Source of the DNA: LD21 sp963715785
Lineage (GTDB): Bacteria; Bacteroidota; Bacteroidia; Bacteroidales; VadinHA17
Length of the DNA stretch: 64,000 bases
Assembly (NCBI GenBank): GCA_963715785.1
Contig: OY970276.1
Span: 3,472,001 to 3,536,000, forward strand
Reading direction: 5' to 3'
The notes under the pieces were generated by a model, which was not told the DNA's origin, did no database searches, and was given only the letters and a program-made list of their open reading frames with translations. Shown one piece after another: positions 54,302-62,296 of this stretch; the stretch's first letter is position 1; the number at the start of each line of letters is the position of its first letter. The translations under genes were made by a program, and so were the position numbers.

Positions 54302-55069
54302 ATGGCAAAGAGGATCGAAGATCTTAAAATAGTTGATAATAAGCGTCTTAATGATGATTTTTTTGTACTGGAGTTATCGGGAAACGCTAAAATTCCCGAA
54401 TTTAAACCGGGTCAGTTCGCACAGGTCCGGGTTGACAGCAATAAAGAAACATTTCTTCGCAGGCCAATCTCAATTCATGATGTTGATTATGGAAAGAACA
54501 CTTTCAAGATACTTATTCAGGTAGTGGGAAGTGGTACCATGGCGCTTTCAAAGCTTAGAAACGGCGATACCCTGAATCTTGTTTATCCTCTTGGAAATTC
54601 GTTCACTCTGCCCTCATTAAATGAGAAGATACTTCTAGTCGGCGGCGGTTGCGGAATAGCTCCCCTGTTGTTTCTCGGCCGTTATTTAAAGATCCATGGC
54701 TTTGTGCCTGATGTGCTTCTCGGGTTTAGAAACCGTGCCCGGATAATTGAATTTGAGGAATATCATACAATAGGCAATGTATTCGTAACAACAGAAGATG
54801 GATCTATGGGAGAAAATGGATATGTTACCGACCATACTGTATTATCGGCACGGCAGTATAACAGGATTTACTGCTGCGGGCCAGACTCAATGATGAGGGC
54901 GATAGCGGCTTATTCTAAAAAGAAAGATATTATCTGTGAGGTGTCACTTGAAAACCTCATGGCTTGCGGAATTGGTGCCTGTCTGTGCTGCATTGTTGAC
55001 TCAGTCAGGGGTAATCTCTGCACTTGTACAGACGGACCAATATTCAATGTAAACGATTTAAAATGGTGA
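54302..55069 (+). CDS. pyrK: Dihydroorotate dehydrogenase electron-transfer subunit PyrK
   Basis: PyrK carries FAD and a 2Fe-2S cluster and passes electrons from dihydroorotate oxidation in PyrD to NAD+. The 255-residue protein has FAD-domain phrases PGQFAQVRVDSNKETFLRRPISIHD, IQVVGSGTMALSKLRNGDTLNLVYPLGNSF, a nucleotide-binding GGGCGIAPLLFLGRYL, and the cluster motif SLENLMACGIGACLCCIVD followed by a further cysteine in NLCTCTDGP. The pairing with pyrD confirms the class 1B enzyme. Its stop overlaps the pyrD start. Confidence 0.95.
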   Translation: MAKRIEDLKIVDNKRLNDDFFVLELSGNAKIPEFKPGQFAQVRVDSNKETFLRRPISIHDVDYGKNTFKILIQVVGSGTMALSKLRNGDTLNLVYPLGNSFTLPSLNEKILLVGGGCGIAPLLFLGRYLKIHGFVPDVLLGFRNRARIIEFEEYHTIGNVFVTTEDGSMGENGYVTDHTVLSARQYNRIYCCGPDSMMRAIAAYSKKKDIICEVSLENLMACGIGACLCCIVDSVRGNLCTCTDGPIFNVNDLKW

Positions 55070-55980
55070 ATCTGGGTTTTTCCATAGGTGATCTGCATTT
55101 CCGGAATCCTGTACTGACAGCTTCCGGCACATTTGGATATGGATCTGAATTCGAAGACTTTCTTGATGTATCAAGGCTTGGAGGCATTATACTGAAGGGA
55201 ACGACTATTGAGCCAAGGGAAGGCAACCCATATCCCCGCATGGCTGAAACACCTTCAGGAATGCTTAATACGGTGGGATTACAAAATAAGGGTGTTGATT
55301 ACTTTGAAAAGTTCATCTATCCACAGGTTCAGAAATATGATACAAACGTAATTGTAAATGTAAACGGAAGTTATGTTGAAGATTATGTTGCCCTTGCTGA
55401 ACGGATTGATAAGCTTGAAAACATATCTGCCATTGAACTCAATATTTCCTGTCCCAATGTAAAAATGGGAGGAATGGCTTTTGGAACGAATCTCACCTCC
55501 GCGCGGGAAGTCACAAGGGAAGTAAGATCAGTTTATTCTAAGAAGCTGATTGTGAAGCTCTCTCCCAATGTTACAAATATTGTTGATTTCGCGAGGATCG
55601 CAGAGGAGGAAGGTGCGGATTCCGTGTCTCTTATCAACACCCTTCTTGGCATGTCAGTGGATGTCGGAAAAATGAAGCCGGCCTTATCGACTATAACAGG
55701 CGGTCTTTCAGGACCTGCGGTTAAGCCGGTGGCCCTGAGGATGGTCTGGCAGGTCGCAAATGCCGTTATGATACCCGTCATAGGAATGGGAGGAATTATG
55801 ACAGCCAACGATGCGCTGGAGTTTATCCTGGCCGGAGCAAGTGCTGTTCAGATAGGAACTGCCTCATTTGTGGATCCTCAGGCCTCAATAAAAATTCTTG
55901 ATGGAATTGAAAATTACCTTTTAAAAAATGGATTCAATGATATCAGTGAAATAACCGGTTTTATTAATCGCACAATCTGA
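55063..55980 (+). CDS. pyrD: Dihydroorotate dehydrogenase, catalytic subunit (class 1B)
   Basis: PyrD oxidises dihydroorotate to orotate in pyrimidine synthesis, here using PyrK and NAD+. The ATG at 55063 overlaps the pyrK stop by seven bases and gives 305 residues starting VNLGFSIGDLHFRNPVLTASGTFGYG. Further hallmarks are LGGIILKGTTIEPREGNPYPRMAETPSGMLNTVGLQNKG, AIELNISCPNVKMGGMAFGTN (with the class 1B catalytic cysteine), IVKLSPNVTNIVDFARIAEEEGADSVSLINTLLGM, and PVIGMGGIMTANDALEFILAGASAVQIGTA. The longer upstream frame lies inside pyrK and is rejected. Confidence 0.95.
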   Translation: MVNLGFSIGDLHFRNPVLTASGTFGYGSEFEDFLDVSRLGGIILKGTTIEPREGNPYPRMAETPSGMLNTVGLQNKGVDYFEKFIYPQVQKYDTNVIVNVNGSYVEDYVALAERIDKLENISAIELNISCPNVKMGGMAFGTNLTSAREVTREVRSVYSKKLIVKLSPNVTNIVDFARIAEEEGADSVSLINTLLGMSVDVGKMKPALSTITGGLSGPAVKPVALRMVWQVANAVMIPVIGMGGIMTANDALEFILAGASAVQIGTASFVDPQASIKILDGIENYLLKNGFNDISEITGFINRTI

Positions 55981-56096
55981 TGTGAGTATAGCTGTATAAT
56001 AATTGTTCAAACAATTTGATTATTATCGATACTCTTTCCTATTTTTCCTTTAAATTTGTAAGATTTTAAAAACTAATTGTATCAATCTATTAATTA

Positions 56097-56579
56097 ATGA
56101 GTATAGAAATGTCTGAAAACTTACAAATTGATAACCTGGATAAGAAAATTCTCGACATCATAACAAAAAACGCAAGGATTCCGTATCTGGAAGTTGCAAG
56201 AGAATGCGGTGTTTCAGGTGCTGCCATACATCAGCGTGTTCAGCGGCTTATAAGGATCGGTGTTATAAGGGGCTCAGAATTTAAGGTTGACCCGGTTATG
56301 GTAGGCTTCAAAACATGCGCCTATATTGGTATTTTTCTTGACCATCCCGGGCATTTCCGGGAAGTTATCGAGAAGTTCAGGGATATCCCTGAGATCATTG
56401 AATGTCATTATACTACCGGTAATTACTCGTTGTTCATTAAAGTTTATACAAGGGATAATGAGCACCTAAGGATGATACTGACTGATACAATTCAGAATAT
56501 TCAGGGGATAGTGCGGACAGAAACCCTTATATCGCTGGAAGAATCAATCAACCGTCAGATACCTGTACTGTCGAGATAG
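56097..56579 (+). CDS. Lrp/AsnC-family transcriptional regulator
   Basis: The 160-residue protein has an AsnC-type HTH (LDKKILDIITKNARIPYLEVARECGVSGAAIHQRVQRLIRIGVIRGSEF) followed by a RAM ligand-binding domain (KTCAYIGIFLDHP, IIECHYTTGNYSLFIKVYTRDNEHLRMILTDTIQNIQGIVRTETLISLEE). Members usually sense an amino acid and control its metabolism. A TAAATTTG box at 56051-56058 is a possible promoter -7 element. It could regulate pyrD upstream only if read-through occurs, so its targets are unknown. Confidence 0.9.
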   Translation: MSIEMSENLQIDNLDKKILDIITKNARIPYLEVARECGVSGAAIHQRVQRLIRIGVIRGSEFKVDPVMVGFKTCAYIGIFLDHPGHFREVIEKFRDIPEIIECHYTTGNYSLFIKVYTRDNEHLRMILTDTIQNIQGIVRTETLISLEESINRQIPVLSR

Positions 56580-56667
56580 TTAGAGTTTAACCTGATGCAG
56601 ATTGCGGACTGGCTGATTAAATGATTGAGCGAAATGATAGCTAATCTTTGAAAAATTGTCCCAAACT

Positions 56668-56698
56668 TTTGCATTAAAATAAAATTATCATACATTTG
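56668..56698 (+). promoter_or_regulatory. Promoter of the tRNA-like array and tRNA-Lys
   Basis: TTTG at 56668-56671 and TACATTTG at 56691-56698 are separated by 19 bp, a full match to the Bacteroidota primary sigma consensus. Transcription would begin about 56705, shortly before the first truncated unit. This is the best promoter in the window. Confidence 0.75.
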
Positions 56699-56717
56699 CA
56701 CTCGCAAAAATAGAAAG

Positions 56718-57372
56718 GAATAAGTAGCTCAGCTGGTAGAGCATCCCGCCTTGCGGGAGGGTACCAGGTTCTTTAAATAAAATGATTCAGTAGCTCAGCT
56801 GGTAGAGCATCCCGCCTTGCGGGAGGGTACCAGGTTCTTTAAATAAAATGATTCAGTAGCTCAGCTGGTAGAGCATCCCGCCTTGCGGGAGGGTACCAGG
56901 TTCTTTAAATAAATGATTCAGTAGCTCAGCTGGTAGAGCATCCCGCCTTGCGGGAGGGTACCAGGTTCTTTAAATAAATGATTCAGTAGCTCAGCTGGTA
57001 GAGCATCCCGCCTTGCGGGAGGGTACCAGGTTCTTTAAATAAAATGATTCAGTAGCTCAGCTGGTAGAGCATCCCGCCTTGCGGGAGGGTACCAGGTTCT
57101 TTAAATAAATGATTCAGTAGCTCAGCTGGTAGAGCATCCCGCCTTGCGGGAGGGTACCAGGTTCTTTAAATAAAATGATTCAGTAGCTCAGCTGGTAGAG
57201 CATCCCGCCTTGCGGGAGGGTACCAGGTTCTTTAAATAAATGATTCAGTAGCTCAGCTGGTAGAGCATCCCGCCTTGCGGGAGGGTACCAGGTTCTTTAA
57301 ATAAATGATTCAGTAGCTCAGCTGGTAGAGCATCCCGCCTTGCGGGAGGGTACCAGGTTCTTTAAATAAAAT
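56718..57372 (+). repeat. Ten tandem truncated tRNA-like units of 65 or 66 bp
   Basis: Copies begin at 56718, 56784, 56850, 56915, 56980, 57046, 57111, 57177, 57242 and 57307. From copy 2 on, the first 26 bases (GATTCAG, TA, the D arm and the next base) are identical to the tRNA-Lys that follows at 57373. Then comes a perfect hairpin, TCCCGC-CTT-GCGGGA, in place of the anticodon arm, then GGTACCAGGTTC, and the sequence diverges into TTTAAATAAA(A)T. There is no 3' half of the T arm and no 3' acceptor strand, so no unit can fold as a full tRNA. Copies differ only by three or four A in the spacer, and copy 1 also in its first bases (GAATAAG). Confidence 0.93.
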
Positions 57373-57445
57373 GATTCAGTAGCTCAGCTGGTAGAGCACA
57401 TCCCTTTTAAGGATGGGGTCCTGGGTTCGAGCCCCAGCTGGATCA
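57373..57445 (+). tRNA. tRNA-Lys (anticodon TTT)
   Basis: A complete 73-nt cloverleaf: acceptor GATTCAG with CTGGATC, D arm GCTC-AGCTGGTA-GAGC, anticodon arm CATCC-CTTTTAA-GGATG with TTT at positions 34-36, five-base variable loop, T arm CTGGG-TTCGAGC-CCCAG, discriminator A. CCA is not encoded. It is the last and only intact unit of the tandem array and shares its promoter and terminator. Confidence 0.95.
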
Positions 57446-57454
57446 CAGAAAGGC

Positions 57455-57486
57455 AAAAGGAATTAGATTTTAATTCCTTTTTTTTT
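57455..57486 (+). terminator. Rho-independent terminator of the tRNA array
   Basis: AAAGGAATTA (57456-57465) pairs with TAATTCCTTT (57471-57480) over a five-base loop and runs into nine T residues. It lies 10 bases after tRNA-Lys, directly before the GIY-YIG remnant ATG. Confidence 0.9.
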
Positions 57487-57660
57487 ATGAGCAAAAAGAA
57501 GATGTATACTTTGTATATACTTCATAGTAAAAGCCTTGACCGCTATTATGTCGGTTATACGAATGATATTGCAAGGCGGCTAAGCGAACATAACAGAAAA
57601 AAGAAGAAGGACACTTCTGTACCTCTTCACAACGATCGGCGCACCAGTAATTTAAATTGA
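57487..57660 (+). CDS. Truncated GIY-YIG domain protein
   Basis: The ORF of 57 residues starts MSKKKMYTLYILHSKSLDRY and continues YVGYTNDIARRLSEHN, the first half of a GIY-YIG domain (YTLYIL for the GIY strand, YVGYT for the YIG strand, and the catalytic arginine in the next helix). Family members are about 80-100 residues; here the tail after RKKKKDTSVP is unlike the family, and the C-terminal half with the conserved glutamate is absent. It is therefore probably a remnant. It starts on the terminator of the tRNA array. Confidence 0.65.
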   Translation: MSKKKMYTLYILHSKSLDRYYVGYTNDIARRLSEHNRKKKKDTSVPLHNDRRTSNLN

Positions 57661-57752
57661 AAAAACCTCGGGCGTGTCATAACAGCTTGTAGCATAAGTT
57701 CCAATAATTATGCTATATTAGCTATAGAATTGTCTTATCTGAAAGGAAATTC

Positions 57753-58571
57753 ATGAAAAGAATTTTTGAAGACAAAGTTGTCATAGTTACAGGAGCATCT
57801 TATGGAATTGGAGAATCTATTGCGCGTGAATTCGCTTTAAATGGAAGCAAGGTCATCCTGGCTGCCCGGACAGTGTCAAGGCTATCTGAGATAACGAAAG
57901 AGTTGGTCTGTGCGGGTGCAGATGCCATTTTTATCAAAACAGATGTTAGTATTGAATCAGATTGTAAATGGTTAATAGAGAAAACTGTTGAAAGATACGG
58001 TAGGATAGACATTCTGGTTAACAACGCCGGATTGTCAATGAGAGCACTGTTTCCCGATGTTGATCTAAAGGTACTTCATCGTTTGATGGATGTAAATTTC
58101 TGGGGCACTGTGTATTGTACTAAATATGCTCTTCCATATCTCATAAAAAGCAGAGGATCCCTTATTGCTGTCTCTTCCGTAGCAGGGTTCCATGGATTGC
58201 CGGGGCGAACTGGTTATTCTGCATCGAAATTTGCGATTCATGGCTTTCTTGAAACGATCAGAATTGAGAATTTGCGGAAGGGTCTGCATGTAATGATAAT
58301 TGCTCCGGGATTTACAAGATCTGAAATCAGAAAACGAGCTCTCATAGCCAATGGAGATGAGCAGGGCGAATCGCCCCTGAATGAAAAGTTGCTCGTGCCG
58401 CCTGAGTATGTTGCCCGATGGGTTCTTAAAGGAATCAGAAAGAGAAAAAGAAACAAACTTCTTACCTGGGATGGAAAGTTCACTGCCCTGTTCCAGAGAA
58501 TTTTGCCCGACCTGGTCGACTGGGCTTATTATTATGAAATGTCGAGGGAACCAAAATCACCGATTAAATGA
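57753..58571 (+). CDS. Short-chain dehydrogenase/reductase
   Basis: The 272-residue enzyme begins FEDKVVIVTGASYGIGESIAREFALNGSKVILAARTVSRL, has VERYGRIDILVNNAGLS, SRGSLIAVSSVAGFHGLPGRTGYSASKFAIHGF (the Ser-Tyr-Lys catalytic set) and IIAPGFTRSEIRKRAL. A C-terminal ending WAYYYEMSREPKSPIK is typical of membrane-associated SDRs acting on lipids or sterol-like substrates, but the substrate is unknown. An AAAGGA ribosome-binding-like sequence lies a few bases upstream of the ATG. Confidence 0.9.
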   Translation: MKRIFEDKVVIVTGASYGIGESIAREFALNGSKVILAARTVSRLSEITKELVCAGADAIFIKTDVSIESDCKWLIEKTVERYGRIDILVNNAGLSMRALFPDVDLKVLHRLMDVNFWGTVYCTKYALPYLIKSRGSLIAVSSVAGFHGLPGRTGYSASKFAIHGFLETIRIENLRKGLHVMIIAPGFTRSEIRKRALIANGDEQGESPLNEKLLVPPEYVARWVLKGIRKRKRNKLLTWDGKFTALFQRILPDLVDWAYYYEMSREPKSPIK

Positions 58572-58626
58572 CTCCATAACGGGTCTTTACATATTCTGAG
58601 TGAGGCCCGACAAATCAAATAATACG

Positions 58627-58660
58627 GTCATTGTGAGGGGCGAAGAAACGAAGCAATCTT
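58627..58660. repeat. Dispersed REP-like intergenic element
   Basis: GTCATTGTGAGGGGCGAAGA followed by AACGAAGCAATCTT resembles the common dispersed intergenic element GTCATTGCGAG...GCAATCT known from many bacterial genomes. Only one copy is visible here. It lies between the SDR gene and the ECF module in a 200-bp gap. Confidence 0.5.
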
Positions 58661-58773
58661 ATGTCACAAGCCCACATCCGGATAGAAAGATCTAAATTGT
58701 CAGAATCTTTGTAATGAATTCTCCTCCGCTGCGTCATGTATTAAAACAATTAATAATTCTTAATACATACGCT

Positions 58774-59277
58774 ATGAAAAAATTATTTGTATTGATGGTT
58801 TTAACCATGACCGCAACACTTGGGTTCGGGCAGAAATCAATAGATGATCTGTTTGAAAGATATGCCGGCAAAGACGGCTTTACCACAGTTACAATAAACG
58901 GGAACCTGCTAAAATTATTCCATGGTTTCAGCGATGACAGTGTTGACGCTGAGCTTCCTGCAACAATTAATGAGATACGGATACTGGCACAGGAGGACAA
59001 AAATTTGCATGTTGATAATTTTTATAACCTGGTCATTAATGACATTGATCTGAAAAATTATGATGAATTTATGAGAGTGAAAAATTCAAATGAAAATCTC
59101 AGGATGCTTGTGCGTTCGGAAGGAAACCGGTTCAGGGAGTTTTTGCTCATTGCAGGAGGAGAAGACAATGCGGTTATCCAGGTAAAGGGCAATATGACAT
59201 ATGAAGATGCCAGGAAGTTTTCAAAAGAGGCTGAGAAAGACCATGGAATGCATATAATAAAGGAACATAAAGAATAA
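58774..59277 (+). CDS. DUF4252-family exported protein 1
   Basis: From the ATG at 58774 the product has 167 residues, with a signal peptide (MKKLFVLMVLTMTATLGFGQK) and a DUF4252-like body: SIDDLFERYAGKDGFTTVTINGNLLKLF, EIRILAQED, YDEFMRVKNSNENLRMLVRSEGNRFREFLLIAGGEDNAVIQVKGNMTYEDARKFSKEA. The longer frame starting at 58714 is not supported. Family proteins are secreted or outer-membrane-associated with unknown role and are commonly paired with ECF sigma genes. A paralogue is at 60424. Confidence 0.85.
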   Translation: MKKLFVLMVLTMTATLGFGQKSIDDLFERYAGKDGFTTVTINGNLLKLFHGFSDDSVDAELPATINEIRILAQEDKNLHVDNFYNLVINDIDLKNYDEFMRVKNSNENLRMLVRSEGNRFREFLLIAGGEDNAVIQVKGNMTYEDARKFSKEAEKDHGMHIIKEHKE

Positions 59278-59325
59278 ATTATGTGGCTATCTTTAGGAAC
59301 CGCAAGTTTATTGCTTTGATAACGA

Positions 59326-59856
59326 ATGACAAGGACCGAATTCAATGATCTTGTCCGGCAGCAAAACCGGAGCCTGTACGGTTACGCCTTCCGCATCCTC
59401 CGCAATCAGGAGGAGGCGGAAGATGCTGTTCAGGATGTTTTCATTAAGCTCTGGCACCTTGGAACAAAACTTGATGAGTATAATAGTATAGGAGCACTTG
59501 CAATCACAATGATTAAAAACCTTTGCATCGATCAGCTCAGAAAGAAGAAACATTTTATACTTGACGAAAATGAAGGAAAGGAATTGCAATACCCCGACTA
59601 CACATCTCCGGATCAGATACTGGAAAAGAGTGAGTCAGAAGATATCCTGAATAATATTATTGATAAATTGCCGGATATCTATAAAGATGCCATAAGGCTC
59701 AGGGAGATAGACGGATTATCGTATGAAGATATAATAGTGAAGACAGGACAGAATATTAATACCCTTAGGGTTACACTTTCAAGGGGCAGAAAAATGATCA
59801 GGGAAGAATATAATAAATATCAAAATGAACGAAGAGGAATTAAAAGGCTTGATTGA
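59326..59856 (+). CDS. ECF-type RNA polymerase sigma factor
   Basis: The 176-residue protein has region 2 FNDLVRQQNRSLYGYAFRILRNQEEAEDAVQDVFIKLWHLG and region 4 KLPDIYKDAIRLREIDGLSYEDIIVKTGQNINTLRVTLSRGRKMIREEY. It overlaps the anti-sigma gene by 32 bp, so the two are translationally coupled. The setting, between two DUF4252 genes, is a recurrent Bacteroidota envelope-stress module and suggests that the sigma drives the DUF4252 genes. It is a second ECF system, distinct from the one at 15162. Confidence 0.93.
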   Translation: MTRTEFNDLVRQQNRSLYGYAFRILRNQEEAEDAVQDVFIKLWHLGTKLDEYNSIGALAITMIKNLCIDQLRKKKHFILDENEGKELQYPDYTSPDQILEKSESEDILNNIIDKLPDIYKDAIRLREIDGLSYEDIIVKTGQNINTLRVTLSRGRKMIREEYNKYQNERRGIKRLD

Positions 59857-60412
59857 AAAGTACTATAGTGGAGAAAGTACTGAGGAAGAGGAGAAAACCT
59901 TAAGGGATTATTTCACGCAAACCAGCGTGCCCGAGGGGTATGAAACTGAGCGGTTGATTTTCAGCTATTATAAGGAAACTGCGAAGATGCCTGAGCCGTC
60001 GATTGATTTAGAATCAAGGATTCTTACAAGGCTTGACGCTTCGGAAAATGCAGCAGTATCAGGGAAATTCAGGAAATTCCTTTTACCGCTTTTAACAGCA
60101 GCTGCCGGTATACTTCTTCTTGCAGGTTCCTATTTCTTCTTTGTCAGCAGACATGCCTCGGGGGATACTTTCTCAGACCCTGATCTGGCATATGCTGAAA
60201 CACTGAAGATCCTTAGAGATGTATCTGCACAACTGAATTATGGCTCCCAGGTTCTTGAGCCGGTTGGTAAAATCAATGAAGTCACAAAAAAAAGTTTTAA
60301 AACAATAAATAATTCAACAAGAATTGTTGAGAAGAGTCTGAAGAATCTCGACTATCTCGAGAATGCTGCAGAAATCAGTCATTTTCCGGTTGAAAAAAAT
60401 GCAAACAAATAA
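59825..60412 (+). CDS. Membrane anti-sigma-like protein
   Basis: The 195-residue protein has a cytoplasmic N-terminus (MNEEELKGLIEKYYSGESTEEEEKTLRDYF), the opening helix common to anti-sigma proteins of Bacteroidota, a membrane helix at about 86-108 (LLPLLTAAAGILLLAGSYFFFV) and a short extracytoplasmic tail. It overlaps the sigma gene and should hold its product inactive until an envelope signal. No zinc-binding motif (HxxxCxxC) is present. Confidence 0.82.
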   Translation: MNEEELKGLIEKYYSGESTEEEEKTLRDYFTQTSVPEGYETERLIFSYYKETAKMPEPSIDLESRILTRLDASENAAVSGKFRKFLLPLLTAAAGILLLAGSYFFFVSRHASGDTFSDPDLAYAETLKILRDVSAQLNYGSQVLEPVGKINEVTKKSFKTINNSTRIVEKSLKNLDYLENAAEISHFPVEKNANK

Positions 60413-60423
60413 ATATCAATGAT

Positions 60424-60951
60424 ATGAAAAAGATTTTTCTCTTTCTTACCGTAATGTGCCTCTCCATTCTATTGAAGGCTCAAAGCAATCCGGTTGATGA
60501 AATGTTCAACAAGTACTCTGAAAAACAGGGATTTACTGTCGTTTCCATTTCCAGTAAGATGTTCAGCATGTTCGCGAATAAAGATGCCTCGAATACTGAT
60601 GCAGACAATGTTATTAGCAAACTTAAATCTATAAAAATACTATCTGTAGAAGATTCATTGCTGAATAAAGATCTGAATTTTTATACTGAATTGAGTAAAA
60701 AGCTGAACCTGTCAGACTATGAAGAACTAATGGCGGTAAAAGCAGGCCCTGATGTCACCAAGTTTTTGATAAAGCAGAGCGGAAAAACAATTACTGAGCT
60801 TCTTGTGGTAACCGGGGGCCCTGATGGTAATTCACTTATATCGATTAAAGGAGAGCTCAACCTGAAAAATATTTCTGAAATCTCAAAAAGTCTTGACATG
60901 CAGGAGCTTAAGAGCCTTGATAAAATTGACAATAAAACCCCTGAAAAGTAA
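60424..60951 (+). CDS. DUF4252-family exported protein 2
   Basis: The 175-residue product (signal MKKIFLFLTVMCLSILLKAQSN) has the same layout as the protein at 58774: PVDEMFNKYSEKQGFTVVSISSKMFSMFANKD, IKILSVEDS, YEELMAVKAGPDVTKFLIKQSGKTITELLVVTGGPDGNSLISIKGELNLKNISEISKSL. It lies 11 bp after the anti-sigma gene, so it is in the same operon. The two DUF4252 proteins could work as partners at the envelope. Confidence 0.87.
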   Translation: MKKIFLFLTVMCLSILLKAQSNPVDEMFNKYSEKQGFTVVSISSKMFSMFANKDASNTDADNVISKLKSIKILSVEDSLLNKDLNFYTELSKKLNLSDYEELMAVKAGPDVTKFLIKQSGKTITELLVVTGGPDGNSLISIKGELNLKNISEISKSLDMQELKSLDKIDNKTPEK

Positions 60952-61054
60952 GGCAGCGATTTAATTTAATCAGGAAGCAACCATATTTCGATTGGAATAG
61001 TCATATAATTGACTGCTGATGTCATTCCCAGCAGCCAACCTGACCGATAATTTT

Positions 61055-61062
61055 TATATTTG
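61055..61062 (+). promoter_or_regulatory. Putative -7 box for the DUF6588-like gene
   Basis: TATATTTG matches the -7 consensus and lies 33 bases before the ATG at 61096. No TTTG is found at the preferred distance upstream, so only half the promoter is supported. Confidence 0.4.
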
Positions 61063-61095
61063 TATTAATTCGAAGTATGAATAAAAACAACTGCT

Positions 61096-62178
61096 ATGAG
61101 TAATAAATTCGCAAAACGATCCGGGGTTCTGATGATCAGTCTATTTCTGTTCTCATTTGTATCCTATTCACAATTTAATAATGTTGATTACCTGAGAGGC
61201 GTTCCTGCTGATGGCGTGAAATACATCCAGGCCTATCTTTCACCATGGGCAAATGCCTTTGGAGCTGGTCTGAGCGGAGGGTGGTATAATACAGCAAAAC
61301 CGCATAAATTAGGAGGATTTGATATTACTTTAAATACCAGTGTTGGAATTGTTCCATCTTCAGCAGAAACATTTGACGTCACAAAGATCGGATTAACTTC
61401 TTTAACAGGAACCGGATTGGCTCCGACAGTCGCTGGACCAAAGACTAACGGCTCTCCACTAACCTATAAAGTCAATGGAGTTACACTGGCTTCATTCAAT
61501 GCACCTAAAGGAACCGACTGGAGATATATACCAGTACCATCTGCTCAGGTTGGCATTGGCCTTCCTTTTGGTACAGAGCTAAAGGTGAGATTTATTCCAA
61601 AAATAAACATAAAGGATGGTGATATTTCTCTCTGGGGAGTCGGTATTGTTCATAGTATTATGCAATATCTGCCGGGTTATAAATTATCGCCATTTGATGT
61701 TTCAGTATTTGCAGGGTATACCAGGCTTAATGCGGATGTTCCAATTGGACTGGATCCGGATCCTGCCGTCAGCCAGGCATATACAGCTCCTTATGATGCA
61801 GCAGATGCATTCAATAATCAGAATCTGAAAATCAGTGTTAAGGCCTTGAATTTAAGTGCCATTGGTTCGGTTAAGCTGGCTGTCATCACTTTTTATGGAG
61901 GACTTGGATATTGCAAAACAAAAACATCGATGAATCTCAGCGGAAATTTCCCGACTCCGGTATTGGTGACTCCTGTATCAGGCGCTCCATATGCCCAATA
62001 TAACAACTCGGGAGTAAAGAAAGGTTCGGATTTTCCTAATATGGATATCAAGAATTTCTCAGGCCTGAGAGCGAACTTAGGATTCAGGTTAAAGCTGGGA
62101 CCCGTAACATTTCATGCAGATTATACAAGGGCACAGTATAATGTGCTAACAACGGGATTGGGAATTTCTATAAGATAG
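61096..62178 (+). CDS. DUF6588-like secreted beta-barrel protein
   Basis: The 360-residue product has a signal peptide (about 1-25, ending SYSQF) and a start DYLRGVPADGVKYIQAYLSPWANAFGAGLSGGWYNTAKPHKLGGFDITLNTSVGIVP that recalls the DUF6588 family of Bacteroidota, in which a glycine-tryptophan-tyrosine phrase and alternating strands suggest an outer-membrane barrel. Later strands (VQIGLPFGTELKVRFIP-like, GFRLKLGPVTFHADYTRAQYNVLTTGLGISIR) support that. Function is unknown. It ends with a good terminator. Confidence 0.7.
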   Translation: MSNKFAKRSGVLMISLFLFSFVSYSQFNNVDYLRGVPADGVKYIQAYLSPWANAFGAGLSGGWYNTAKPHKLGGFDITLNTSVGIVPSSAETFDVTKIGLTSLTGTGLAPTVAGPKTNGSPLTYKVNGVTLASFNAPKGTDWRYIPVPSAQVGIGLPFGTELKVRFIPKINIKDGDISLWGVGIVHSIMQYLPGYKLSPFDVSVFAGYTRLNADVPIGLDPDPAVSQAYTAPYDAADAFNNQNLKISVKALNLSAIGSVKLAVITFYGGLGYCKTKTSMNLSGNFPTPVLVTPVSGAPYAQYNNSGVKKGSDFPNMDIKNFSGLRANLGFRLKLGPVTFHADYTRAQYNVLTTGLGISIR

Positions 62179-62198
62179 AATTATATTTGTCATCAGGA

Positions 62199-62232
62199 AT
62201 CCCCGGATCATTGAGAGTTCCGGGGATTTTTT
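62199..62232 (+). terminator. Rho-independent terminator
   Basis: ATCCCCGGA (62199-62207) pairs with TCCGGGGAT (62219-62227) over an 11-base loop, followed by a T run. It ends the DUF6588-like transcription unit. Confidence 0.88.
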
Positions 62233-62296
62233 GTATATATGAGAACTATTTGCCGGATTTTGAGTTAATAGACTGAATCAAACTACAAACAGGCTG

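Noticed and set aside
56718..57372. Possible CRISPR array
   Set aside because: All units are nearly identical over their full length with no variable spacers, and the unit is a tRNA fragment.
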